In this document: one piece after another, positions 36,701 to 48,700 of the stretch
Layout: each line of letters begins with the position of its first letter
How positions within the stretch are numbered: the stretch's first letter is position 1
Source: Nematopogon swammerdamellus
Lineage: Eukaryota > Arthropoda > Insecta > Lepidoptera > Adelidae
Reading direction: 5' to 3'
Assembly (NCBI GenBank): GCA_946902875.1
Contig: OX336345.1
Location: 23,467,395 to 23,531,394, forward strand
Length of the DNA stretch: 64,000 bases
The notes under the pieces: generated by a model
What the model was told of the DNA's origin: nothing
The model's input: the letters and a program-made list of their open reading frames with translations, nothing else
Databases searched by the model: none
Position numbers and translations under genes: made by a program

Positions 36701-39700
36701 TCCGATAAAAAAAAAAAATACATGAGTTGACTACAAAGATAGGCACGGTAGAGGAGCTAAGGAGAGGTGACGGTGTAGTAGTGGTACCTGTATGTAGTCG
36801 CCGGTGTTGCGCGTGGCGAGCAGCTCCAGGCAGAACTTGGAGTTGGTGAAGAGCATCGTGAAGAGTTGGTCGATGTTGACCGCCACGTCCAGCTGCAGGA
36901 TGCTCCTGCCCTCGTGCTTGTCCAGGCAGCGCGCGCCCCCGACGCTCCTACACACACACATTGAGACGTGAACATGTGTAGAGCTGCTTTATCAGTGAAG
37001 GGCAATGTTCGTGCAATGTTCTAATCACAATTTGGAATCAAAACAAAGGTGAGTGTACTGTATGGTATAGATATGTTTCTAGGAAAATTTATAACTATTA
37101 CAACCATGCTAAATTTCCTATTTGTGTTCATATATTTTTTTTCGAAAAATTTTTTTTTAGTCGCTATTGTTGTTAACGCTAGGCTGGTCAGTACATGGAT
37201 GGGTGACTGCTCGACCGTTGGAGGCTGACCGTGGATCGGATTCCACGTAAAACTGTAGGTCCCTTCCCTTCTTACCTTACTAGGTGGTAGGGTTCTACCC
37301 GCCCGGGTTGATACCACCACACTGACTGAAACGATGGTCGAAACGGCTATGTACATATTTTGTGTTTTCCGTCCAGTTCAGTGTAGCCGGCACGACCGAA
37401 GGGAAGCACTGACATGGCACCTAGTTCACCCGGTGTTATGGGCTGACATCACGGATGTTGTAGGTGATGTAGCCAACCGAGTCAGTTTCCATAAAAAAAA
37501 ATAGTTTAGTAGGCTCTTAGAATGTTATTATATTTCTAAATAATATTGCAACATATGCAAACCGTGATATTGAGTTGACACAAGGTGTAGTCAGCTGGGC
37601 TGGGCGGCGCAGTGGACTATGCATAATACGCTGTTGTGGTGTGTAGATGTTTGTTAAGTGAGTGTCAGTGTTGTTGAGGTGTGACGAGTGAGAGTGCATG
37701 CGGCGGTGGTGGTGGTGGTGATGGTACGCACCCGACGGGCTTGTCCCGGTCGCTGTCGCTCGAGTCCGACATGTCGGTCGGCAGCGCGTCGCCCGCCTCC
37801 TCCGGCGCTCCACCCCCGCCGCCCCCGCCCCCGCCGCCGTATCCGCCCGCCGCCTCCGCGACCCTCACTGCAACACCCAGCATCCAACCGTCAGCCTCCC
37901 TCCACACGAGGCGCCGCCGCTACATTCCTACACACTCCGATGTCATCTTGCAGAAATTGCCAACCGAGTCAACTCTGTCGGGCTGCGTGAGGTGAGATGG
38001 CACTCTTGTGTCCTGCGCGAGCACAAGTACTTACAATCAATCAGTCGGTCGGTCGGTCGGTTAGCGAGTTAGTGTCCTCATTTGAACGTAAACCGCAGAT
38101 CTGCTGTTTGTCTCAGTAGCTCAGCGGTGCGATATGTCGACTGTCGTTCGTGATCATAAGCACACCTAAACGAGGTCAGAACTTAGATGGGGGACTGTTC
38201 GAACGTTGTAGGCTGACCGTGGCTTGGATTCCACGTAGAACTGTAGGTCCCTTCCCTTCTTACCTTAGTAGGTGGTAGGGTTTAACTCGCCCGGCTTGGT
38301 ACCACCGCACTGAATGAAAGGTCGCTCTGTTGCGTGCCGCTGAAGGGCAGGAGGATTCGAGTGCTATTGGAGGGGCACATGTGCCACCCGCAGTGTACAC
38401 GCTACAACTCATACAGTTTGTCAGATTAAGAGGCTTGTCGTCGCACACACAGCAGCGGCAGAGCGTAGAAGCCATACTAAACCTAGAGCGGTGCTATACC
38501 AGAGCAGAGAGAGAGAGAGAGAGAGCAGAAGTTGCCTCTCTCAACTCGCACAACAACCCAGTTTGGTATAATCACTCAACAACATTGAAACGAGCAGTTG
38601 TAAAATTGGTTAACACAATGCATTTATTGCAGCCGTAGCCTTCAGCCTTCAATTGCGTGGAAAGCGATAGTAGGAACGCAGGGCTTGTATTGTTATCAAC
38701 GTGAGCTGAATTTGCCAACACCAGGCCTTCGTCACTCGCTCAAGGTCGCGAGTTAAATGCCTACCGCTTGGCGTACCGACTAATGTACAATTAACAGTGG
38801 GCTGTCGCTATCCAGCCAGACCGGGCGTGTGGCGCTTTCGAATTTAGAAAATGTCGAAATCACGTAATTATTGTGCAGTGGACGGGTGCAAAAGTCAACA
38901 GACAAATGAAAACTTGTCTTTTTTTTCATTGCCGAGAGAAGAAGAAAGGTAAGTGTTGTTTAGTAGCATTTTGATTTATTTCTAGTAATTTATTTATTCA
39001 TATAGTAGGAGTTCATTGATTTAAAATGATATTATTATATTGCCAATAACATTAGTACGCCGAACAGCGTGGTGTGTATGGCCTAATTCGTATAAGGATA
39101 ATAGGTACATTGTAGATGATCATTGATCATTAAATTTATTGATCAAACAAAACTATCACTGGAAGGTTGCACGCAATGCACGCTTCGATGTGAGAAACTA
39201 ATTGTGACGCTAACGCATGCATGAATTTGTTCGCATGAATTTGCCGTAGCTAAATATCATATCGTTGGTAGCTAGAACGATAAAAGTTGGTAGGTATCAT
39301 CTTCATTTTATTCCTCACAATAAGACAGCACAAAGACACAGCCCTTAACGCGCTGAACGGCGCGCTTTCAAGATAGAGTTACACGACAGAAAGAGAAGCG
39401 AAATGTAGGCAATTATCGTGGTTAGGCATGCAGCTCTGGGCGAGTCAATTTGTACTTTATCGCGTCGTCGCAGAGTAGCTATTTCTTTGTGAGTGTTTGT
39501 ACAGAGCAGCTTCTGTACGGAGTACTCTTTTCTATTCTGTGCCAACACTATGTACAGCGCAATGTATTGTACATTGGTATTGACATATTGTAGCACAATG
39601 AACTGTTATAGGATGTTAGTGCCGGGTGCTACACACAGAGCCTGCTCCCTGTAAACCTAGCGTCGCCTCGCTGCGACCGCTTGCCTGCGCAATGTACGTG

Positions 39701-42700
39701 CACGACGTATAGACGAAATGTTAGTACGCAAATGCAGCGACGAGAATCGAGCATCGAGTGAGAAAGCTGCTGCTGTTTTTATAAGTTTACGCCTCACACT
39801 TCTAATGTTTTGCTAACAAATCGCGTAAAAACACGAGGTCTCTTGTCCTGAAGCGTTCTTTGATCTCAACTTATTCCCGATTACTCGCCATCCCTTCTCA
39901 CTCCTCCACTTCCTACTCTGACACATTCAACGTGAATGCGGCACGCGCGTGGAACTCGCTACCCCTCGACATTCGTCTATCCTAGTCAGTATTTGCGTTT
40001 AAAAAGTGTTCTGTCTCACTTTTTGGAACTTCAAAATTATTCCCTATAAATGATTTTAAGTCTGTTAACTTTACCTGTATATCTTATTTGTATGAATGTT
40101 TACATACCATATATATTATATATGTAAATTTCTCTATTGATTTGTATTTATCTTTTATTATCTGTTTAAATTATACATCTACATCATCTCTTTATTTGTT
40201 CTCTGTCAGTTGAAACTCTTTCCATGATAGATAACCGTTGTACCTTTTGCACAAAATTGTTCAAATGCAATAACATATTTTGATTTGATTTTGTTAAATG
40301 CACATACAAGTCTGAAAGAGAAGGACCTATTTAAAATAATTAATGCAGAACAAAAGCAATACGTAAATATAATTCTGAGCGCTCGAACACTTACAACTAT
40401 TTAAATAGCAAGATACGGAAATGCAGAGCTGACCCGAGCTATCTGTGTCCAAAGATGGCGGTGTAGATTTAAAAAATACAAAACTTTCAAAATGACAAAC
40501 TGCTGTGTATGCACGTTACGAACAATTATGTTTATGTGATTTTTTTGCTCTGAATATTGTTTTAGTCCTTTTGAATACAACAATATGTAATTTTGTGGCC
40601 GTTCATCCCCTTGTTGACTGCACGCACGCACATCTGCACACGTGTCATTCAGGACGGCGACTCACGACTCCGACTGAGTGCGGGTGTGTGACAATCACAC
40701 ACTTTATGTTGGCCACGAGTGCAGAGCACCACATCACCTCTCTTGCCTAGATAGAATAAGGAAACAGGGTGTGATACAACCCCACCCCGGTTCACACGGG
40801 TAGATTTAGAGTGGCACGTCTATCAGCACCACTATCATTAAGCAAGTAGTATAAATCGTCTATTTAGTTGTAAAGTGTCCTAAACGCCAAATTTTCGATT
40901 TTACGTTTTTTATCCCAACTGATTGAGTTTCATTTCAGCTTCAATTTAAAAATATCCCTAACGCCAACGGAGCACTAACTTGAGCAGAATAGCAATAATT
41001 GAATAGTGTCCCAAGCGAAAATGTACTCAGTTTCAGTTTTAAAATATCCCTAACGCCAACGGAGCACTAACTTGAGCAGAATAGCAATAATTGAATAGTG
41101 TCCCAAGCGAAAATGTACTCAGTTTCAGTTTTAAAATATCCCTAACGCCAACGGAGCACTAACTTGAGCAGAATAGCAATAATTGAATAGTGTCCCAAGC
41201 GAAAATGTACTCAGTTTCAGTTTTAAAATATCCCTAACGCCAACGGAGCACTAACTTGAGCAGAATAGCAATAATTGAATAGTGTCCCAAGCGAAAATGT
41301 ACTCAGTTTCAGTTTTAAAATATCCCTAACGCCAACGGAGCACTAACTTGAGCAGAATAGCAATAATTGAATAGTGTCCCAAGCGAAAATGTACTGTTTC
41401 AGTTTTAAAATATCCCTAACGCCAACGGAGCACTAACTTGAGCAGAATAGCAATAATTGAATAGTGTCCCAAGCGAAAATGTACTCAGTTTCAGTTTTAA
41501 AATATCTCAAACGCCAACGGAGCACTAACTTGAGCAGAATAGCAATAATTGAATAGTGTCCCAAGCAAAAATGTACTCAGTTTCAGTTTTAAAATATCCC
41601 TAACGCCAACGGAGCACTAACTTGAGCAGAATAGCAATAATTGAATAGTGTCCCAAGCGAAAATGTACTCAGTTTCAGTTTTAAAATATCCCTAACGCCA
41701 ACGGAGCACTAACTTGAGCAGAATAGCAATAATTGAATAGTGTCCCAAGCGAAAATGTACTCAGTTTCAGTTTTAAAATATCTCAAACGCCAACGGAGCA
41801 CTAACTTGAGCAGAATAGCAATAATTGAATAGTGTCCCAAGCGAAAATGTACTCAGTTTCAGTTTTAAAATATCTCAAACGCCAACGGAGCACTAACTTG
41901 AGCAGAATAGCAATAATTGAATAGTGTCCCAAGCGAAAATGTACTCAGTTTCAGTTTTAAAATATCCCTAACGCCAACGGAGCACTAACTTGAGCAGAAT
42001 AGCAATAATTGAATAGTGTCCCAAGCGAAAATGTACTCAGTTTCAGTTTTAAAATATCCCTAACGCCAACGGAGCACTAACTTGAGCAGAATAGCAATAA
42101 TTGAATAGTGTCCCAAGCGAAAATGTACTCAGTTTCAGTTTTAAAATATCCCTAACGCCAACGGAGCACTAACTTGAGCAGAATAGCAATAATTGAATAG
42201 TGTCCCAAGCGAAAATGTACTCAGTTTCAGTTTTAAAATATCTCAAACGCCAACGGAGCACTAACTTGAGCAGAATAGCAATAATTGAATAGTGTCCCAA
42301 GCGAAAATGTACTCAGTTTCAGTTTTAAAATATCTCAAACGCCAACGGAGCACTAACTTGAGCAGAATAGCAATAATTGAATAGTGTCCCAAGCGAAAAT
42401 GTACTCAGTTTCAGTTTTAAAATATCCCTAACGCCAACGGAGCACTAACTTGAGCAGAATAGCAATAATTGAATAGTGTCCCAAGCGAAAATGTACTCAG
42501 TTTCAGTTTTAAAATATCTCAAACGCCAACGGAGCACTAACTTGAGCAGAATAGCAATAATTGAATAGTGTCCCAAGCGAAAATGTACTCAGTTTCAGTT
42601 TTAAAATATCTCAAACGCCTAGGATACTTTTTAAAAAGTTGTATTTTCCCCAATGGTAACTATTATAAAGTCCTATGCGCCTTACACAGTTTAATTATCG

Positions 42701-45700
42701 TTTAACGTATTGTCTTAGCTTAAAAATGTCCTTGGCGCATAGGAGACCTTACAATAAAAGCAGCAAAAACTGTTTAAAAAAACATTGAACGGACTTCAAA
42801 CCCTAAAAAGTGTTAAATAATATTTTGATCTTGAGTAGAAGGCGGTACAAAAACACAAAAGAGTCCATCTATAAATTTTCAGGTGTGCTTTTGTACCGCC
42901 TTCTACTCAAGATCAAAATATTATTTAATACTTTTTAGGGTTTGAAACCCGTTAAATGTTTTTTGAAACAGTTTTTTTATTTCACTGTATTTAGTAATAC
43001 ACATAATATATTGCTGTTGCCCGCGGCTTCGCTCGCGTGAAATTCGTAGTTCAAAGAAGAAAGCAAGTATCTAAGGGCGAGGCCGAAGGCCGAGCTGCGT
43101 TCAGGCAGACGATAAACCTTCTCGAAGACATTAAGTAATAAAGGCTAGTCCAAAGGCCGAGCTGTATTCTGGAAGACGATAAACCTTCTCGATGAAAGTA
43201 AGTAAGTAAGGCGAGGCCGAAGCCTGAACTGCGTTCAGGAAGACAATAAACCTTCTCGAAGAAAGTAAGTAACTGAGGGCGAGGCCGAAGGCCGAGCTGC
43301 GTTCAGGAAAATGATAAACCTTTTCGAAGACAGTAAGTGATAAAGGCGAGGCCAAAGGCTGAGCTGTATTCTGGAAGACGATAAACCTTCTCGATGAAAG
43401 TAAGTAAGGAAGGCGAGGCTGAAGCCTGAACTGCGTTCAGGAAGATGATAGACCTACTCGAAGAAAGTAAGTAACTAAGGGCGAGGCCGAAGGCCGAGCT
43501 TCGTTCAGGAAGACTATAAATCTGCTCGAAGAAAGTAAGTAATAAAGGGCGAGGCCGAAGGCCGAGCTGCGTTCAGGAAGAGGATAAAAGTTCTTGAATA
43601 AAGTATGTAACAAAGGGCGAGGCCGAAGGCCGAGCTGTATTCTGGAAGACGACAAACCTTCTTGATTAAAGTAAGTAACTATGGGCGAATCCGAAGGCCG
43701 AGCTGCGTTCAGGAAGACCATAAATCTTCTCGAAGAAAGTAAGTAACAAAGGGTGAGGCCGAAGGCCGAGCTGCATTCAGGCAGACGATAAAACTTCTCG
43801 GAGATAGTAAGTAATAAAGAGCGAGGCCGAAGGACGAGCTGCGTTCAGGCAGTCGATAAACCTTTTCGAAGACAGTAAGTAATAATGCATATGTCCAGCA
43901 GTGGATCGATACAGGCTGATGATGATGATGATGATGAAGTAATAAAGGGCGAGTCCGAAGGCCGAGCTGTGTTCAGGAAGATGATAGACGTACTCGAAGA
44001 ATGTAAGTAACTAAGGGCGAGGCCGACGGCCGAGCTGGGTTCAGGTAAACGATAAACCGTCTCGAAGAAAGTGAGTAACTAAAGGCGAGGCCGAAGGCCG
44101 AGCTGTGTTAAACTAAATGATAAACCTTCTCGAAGAAAGTAAGTAGCATAGGGCGAGACCGAAGGCCCAGCTGCATCAGGACAAACAATTTTATAAGTTT
44201 AGAAGATTAAAATCCGTTGACGAGAAGTGGGTGATTTAAAAATTCCTCAGTGTGAAAGTGTTCATCCCTTAATCTCCCACCCTGGGTGGTATACTTTCAT
44301 TATTTATGAAAGGAACACCCCTGAGACATACCCCTACTCATGAAAAAAATAATAATTAAAATCGATTGAGAATTGACGGAGAACTCGAGTAACATACACA
44401 CAACAACAAAAAACATACACAGACGAATTTGAGAACCTCCTCCTTTTTGGAAGTTGGTTGAAAAAGAGAGACCTTGTTACTTTGTGTACTACTAATACTA
44501 TAAACTCGACGTACCATTCGTTTTATACAAATTTAATAAAAACTAATTAATAATGCATGCTTTCAATTCTGCTAGTACCTGTTCAGATTCTTAATTATAA
44601 AAATAAACACGGTTTTATTTCTGTTCCCACTTCAACCCATGGTACAGTTTTAAATTGATTTTTATAATATAATGGTGAGACAACATTTATTTTAAAATGT
44701 CCTAAGTATTTAAGACAGTTCTAAATTGGTTAGATTAATTCACTCTTTCCGAGTGCTGTAATTTTGAAAGTATCCTATCCACCGTTTTAATGAAGATTTC
44801 GTTATGAATTTGTTTTTAATGTATACTCCTGAATTCTTAATGTTATGATTTCTTATTATAAAATTTTCAAACAATACTGTTTCTTATCAAAATAAAAAGT
44901 TAAGAGCTTGAAAAAACTGTAAAATAATAAAAAGTCCAATTATCTCAAAATGGCGATTTAGCGTTTAGGACACTTTAAAACTAAATAGACGAAATAATGT
45001 GCGTTATACATTATAACATGTGAGCTGGGAGAGTGTGTGAGTATGCAAGGTGCGAGTGCGTCGCGCGCCGCGTGCCTCCACAGAGAAGCGAGGGCGGCGA
45101 GCAACCTGCGCGTGCGCGGCGGCCGCGGCGACGTCTCCGCTCGGCGGCCGGCGAGAGCGGACGCGGGCGGTGCGAGCGGCGGCGGCGGCGACGGTGGGAG
45201 CGGGCGGCGGGGACGCACGCGAGCCCGCCCGCCGCCGCCAGCACGGAGTTCAGCCGCCGGCACACCGCGATGGCGGCGCTCGTGATGGGGTGGGGCGCGC
45301 GGCGCCGCATCGCCGCGTCCGCGCACACCGCGTACCTCGCTAGCTCAACCCGCAGCACAATATCAACACTACTACTACTACTACTACTAGGTACTACTGC
45401 AACATATTATGCTAATAATTCTGTGCGTGCATTGTTTCTTTGCACTTTTGAATAATTACATATCTACGTTCAAATGTATAAAAGAATGTCATACATTTTG
45501 TTTCAATCAAGCTGCAAATTTTGTTCCACAACTTTTTCACTCAAATAAAATAACATTCCATTTAATGTGTGTGCGTGTGTGTGTGTTAGTATCCACCCGA
45601 ATCTCAGGACGTCGACCAACATTTCTATCCAGTATTTGCGGACCCATCCGAATCTGAGGACGTCCTCAGATTCGCAGACTATATGAGTTATATACATGTA

Positions 45701-48700
45701 TCGAATCAACACAATCTGATTGGGAACCTGGTGAAAACATTGACCAATCGCAGGTGAGTCCTCATTTTCATTGTCAAAAGTCCAAAGTGTGTAAGTGTAT
45801 CGTTTAGCACTTCGTCCTCAGTTGTTATGAGTGTATCCCTGAGGGCAGCACGCATGCGCGAGTGGTAAAATGTGTATGCTGTGACCCGCATTTGAGACAT
45901 GTCCCCATAATCGAAAGAATAATACTGGTGGTACGTGGTGAATTTTTGTCAGTATTAATAATTTACGGACTTGAGTGTCACAATGATAGAAATTCATTCA
46001 TAAGTTAGTAGCCGTAGAGAGTTAACAGGTGTCAACTAGATACGAGTTCTGACATTGGCCGGTAGATGTCATAGCTCACATTATAATTCAAATAAAACCA
46101 TTAGAAGGCGAGGTCCTCAGAAGCAGGAGACCAGTTCGGGTCCTCGAATTCATGCAAATATAAACAGGGGGGGGGGGGGGGGGGGTGCGTACGAGGGGGC
46201 ATGTAGCGGTATGTAAGGGGAGGACTCACGGGGTGGCGTGAGTGTTATCGGCGGCGGCTGTGAGTTGGAGCGAGTGAAGACGGGATGCTCGCTGGTGGCT
46301 GTGGGGAGTGAGGCGCTGCTCACCGCGTCCTCGCCCCCCTCGCCTCCCCCGCCGCCCCCCGTCGCCTCCAGGCTCGAGCCCTCCAGGTAGTCCTGCAATG
46401 TTGCCAGTATGAAGGGTGTTTGTATGCATGTGTGTGTGCATTAGTCAATTTATTTGACAGAACTCCATATGCCATGCAGGTTACAAGTTTTTTTTTTTTC
46501 GCAAACTGACACATCAGAAGCCACCAGCCGGCCAGGCCGCGGGCAGAGTCTGGCAATCATTGATTATGGATATAAGACCAACAATTTGGTGGTGGTACAT
46601 TTCTAAAAAAAAATCTGAGAAAAGGTGTTTTGACAGACTGCTGGAAGGACAACAAATGGATCCTATAATGGTTCAGTTTTTTTTCCTTTTGATGTACGGA
46701 ACCCTAAAATAATACAACATTTTGTTCTTTCGAAGGAGAATAGATACACTTACAGAGTCGTTCTGACTCTGAGCATCGCCATTTTTCTTCTCTTTCTTCT
46801 CCTTTTGAGAGAGCAGGAACACCTTCACCATCGCCACTTCTCTTCCTCTTTACTCACACGCGCTCAAAACATTACCGCTCCTTGTAACAAGCACTTATTT
46901 TAGAAATATAGGCCGGGAGACATGCAAGCTATTTATTTATTTAAATTATTTAGTTTTAGACAAGACGTATATGCCTATGTACCCAGATCTAGTTCACAAT
47001 TTGATTCACAGTTCACCCGGAGGCAACGCGCGAGCAGCACGGCCTGTAGAGCAGGAGAGTAGGTACGTCCGCACTCTTCCCACTTACACACTCACTCTCC
47101 CTCTATACAAGTTGAGCTGTGTATCGGCTGCTCCGTACTGCTGATTATGTTATACAATTGATTTTTTCACTTCTTCGAATTTGTGTTTACTTCAGTATTT
47201 TACTGTCTCTAATGAATTGTTTACAATTTATTCGGATTACGAGCGTCGGAATGGGTTTTTAAATTATTTATAATATTTAAATGATAGAATATTATGAGAA
47301 GCACTGCGCGCACACGACACGTCTGTGATAAGAGCGGCTCTTATAAAACAACCGTGAGAGAGAGAGTTGTAGCAATCAGCACAGCTGGCCGATACCGAGA
47401 TAGTGTATCAACACATAGGAGGCTCGTGACGCATGTTGATAAGATACTTCACACAATCACATACTTGCGACGCGAGTGAGTCACCTAATAGTTAATCCAT
47501 TTTGCTTAAGAAGTTGCTAAAAAAAATATATATTTTTTTTTTTATTGCTGCTGACACGGTTGGCTTCATCACCTACAACATCCGTGATGTCAGCCCATAA
47601 CACCGGGTGAACTTGGTGCCACGTCAGTGATTCCCTTCGGTCGTGCCGGCTACACTGAACTGGACGGAAAACACAAACTATTTACATAGCCGTTTCGACC
47701 GACCTTTCATTCAGTGCGGTGGTACCAACCCGGGCGGGTTGAACCCTACCATCTAGTAATATAAGAAGGGAGTCATATCCCTTAGTCGCCTTTTACAACA
47801 TACACGGGGAGAGATGCAGTGGGGCTATTCTTTTAAAGTACCGGCCCCACACGGTACAAATATGCTCGAAATTTGTTTGAAATAAATGTTATACACTTGA
47901 TAGGAAACAGTAAAGATGCCAACTGGGAGGTAAAACACTCAATGTTATAGGTATATAACGGACAACTTATGCCAAGCTTTCTTTGGGTGTTTTCAAAAAG
48001 CAATCCGGTACCGGTGACTTGAGTCAGGTGGGCTAGAGCGCATGCTCCCACCGGCCAATATCACCTCCGGGAAGTTAGGTGCTATACCTTCCCTTTGGAT
48101 CGCTGCCTATACTGGACAAACTGGAGAACAAAGCCGTGCGGCAATCATTCTATACCAGTACCGCTATCAGGGATGGCCAAAGCGTCGACCGGTCGACCGT
48201 GAAGGTTTTTCAGGTAGCCCGCCCGCAGAATATACAAAACTTACGCCCCACACACTTTTTTCATTCATTGGGTTCGAAATTGGTAAATACGGGCGACTAA
48301 ATTATGGTCTACAATGGTAGAATGTAGAACAGAAATACAGTTTACTTACTTATTTATTAGTGACAGTTAGTGACATCTGTCACTGATATGTCAAAGGTAA
48401 GTTCATTCGCGTCTTTTTCTGTTTTATATTGTAAAACAGAGGTAGAACTACTTGTGCACTAGTTCGCGGTTTGCCTGTCGCGCGCTGACACGCGTTTTGT
48501 TTACAATCTCATCTCAAGTTTCTCACATAATGATTTTACATTTTAATTACAATTTATTGATTCATAAATAATGTGTTTTATTTATATTCTTCAGTAGACC
48601 GCTCACGAATTTTAATTTGTTGGGGAGACCTCGGATGTAAAAAGTTTGGCCACCCCTGCGCTATACAAACCCAGTTCGCTAACATTTTAACCAAGTAAGG

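Larger units (their letters stand above)
40856..44992. mobile_element. 4.1 kb TIR-bounded element containing two tandem arrays
   Basis: The left end TCGTCTATTTAGTTGTAAAG plus TGTCCTAAACGCCAAA (40856-40892) is matched in reverse complement by the right end TTTAGCGTTTAGGACACTTT plus AAAACTAAATAGACGA (44957-44992). No transposase ORF is present. Inside, in order, are an 18-copy 92 bp array, an inverted-repeat foldback (42766-42976), a 16-copy 68 bp array, and AT-rich sequence with more TCCTAAG-like motifs. The motif YCCYAARCGC of the ends recurs dozens of times subterminally. That resembles the transposase-binding subterminal repeats of some DNA transposons (inference). No clear target duplication. 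Confidence 0.8.

Noticed and set aside
37665..37990. Plus-strand ORFs opposite the Gly-rich Aster exon
   Set aside because: Antisense of GGC/GGG-rich codons; the minus-strand reading has splice sites, correct phase and the SDSSDSD motif of the family.
40945..42615. Regular repeats reminiscent of a CRISPR array
   Set aside because: Units are contiguous 92 bp with no variable spacers, and the genome is eukaryotic.
45011..45455. Overlapping ORFs on both strands in the GC-rich block
   Set aside because: Open only because of GC composition (Arg/Ala/Pro-rich in all frames); no splice sites with Aster-compatible phase.
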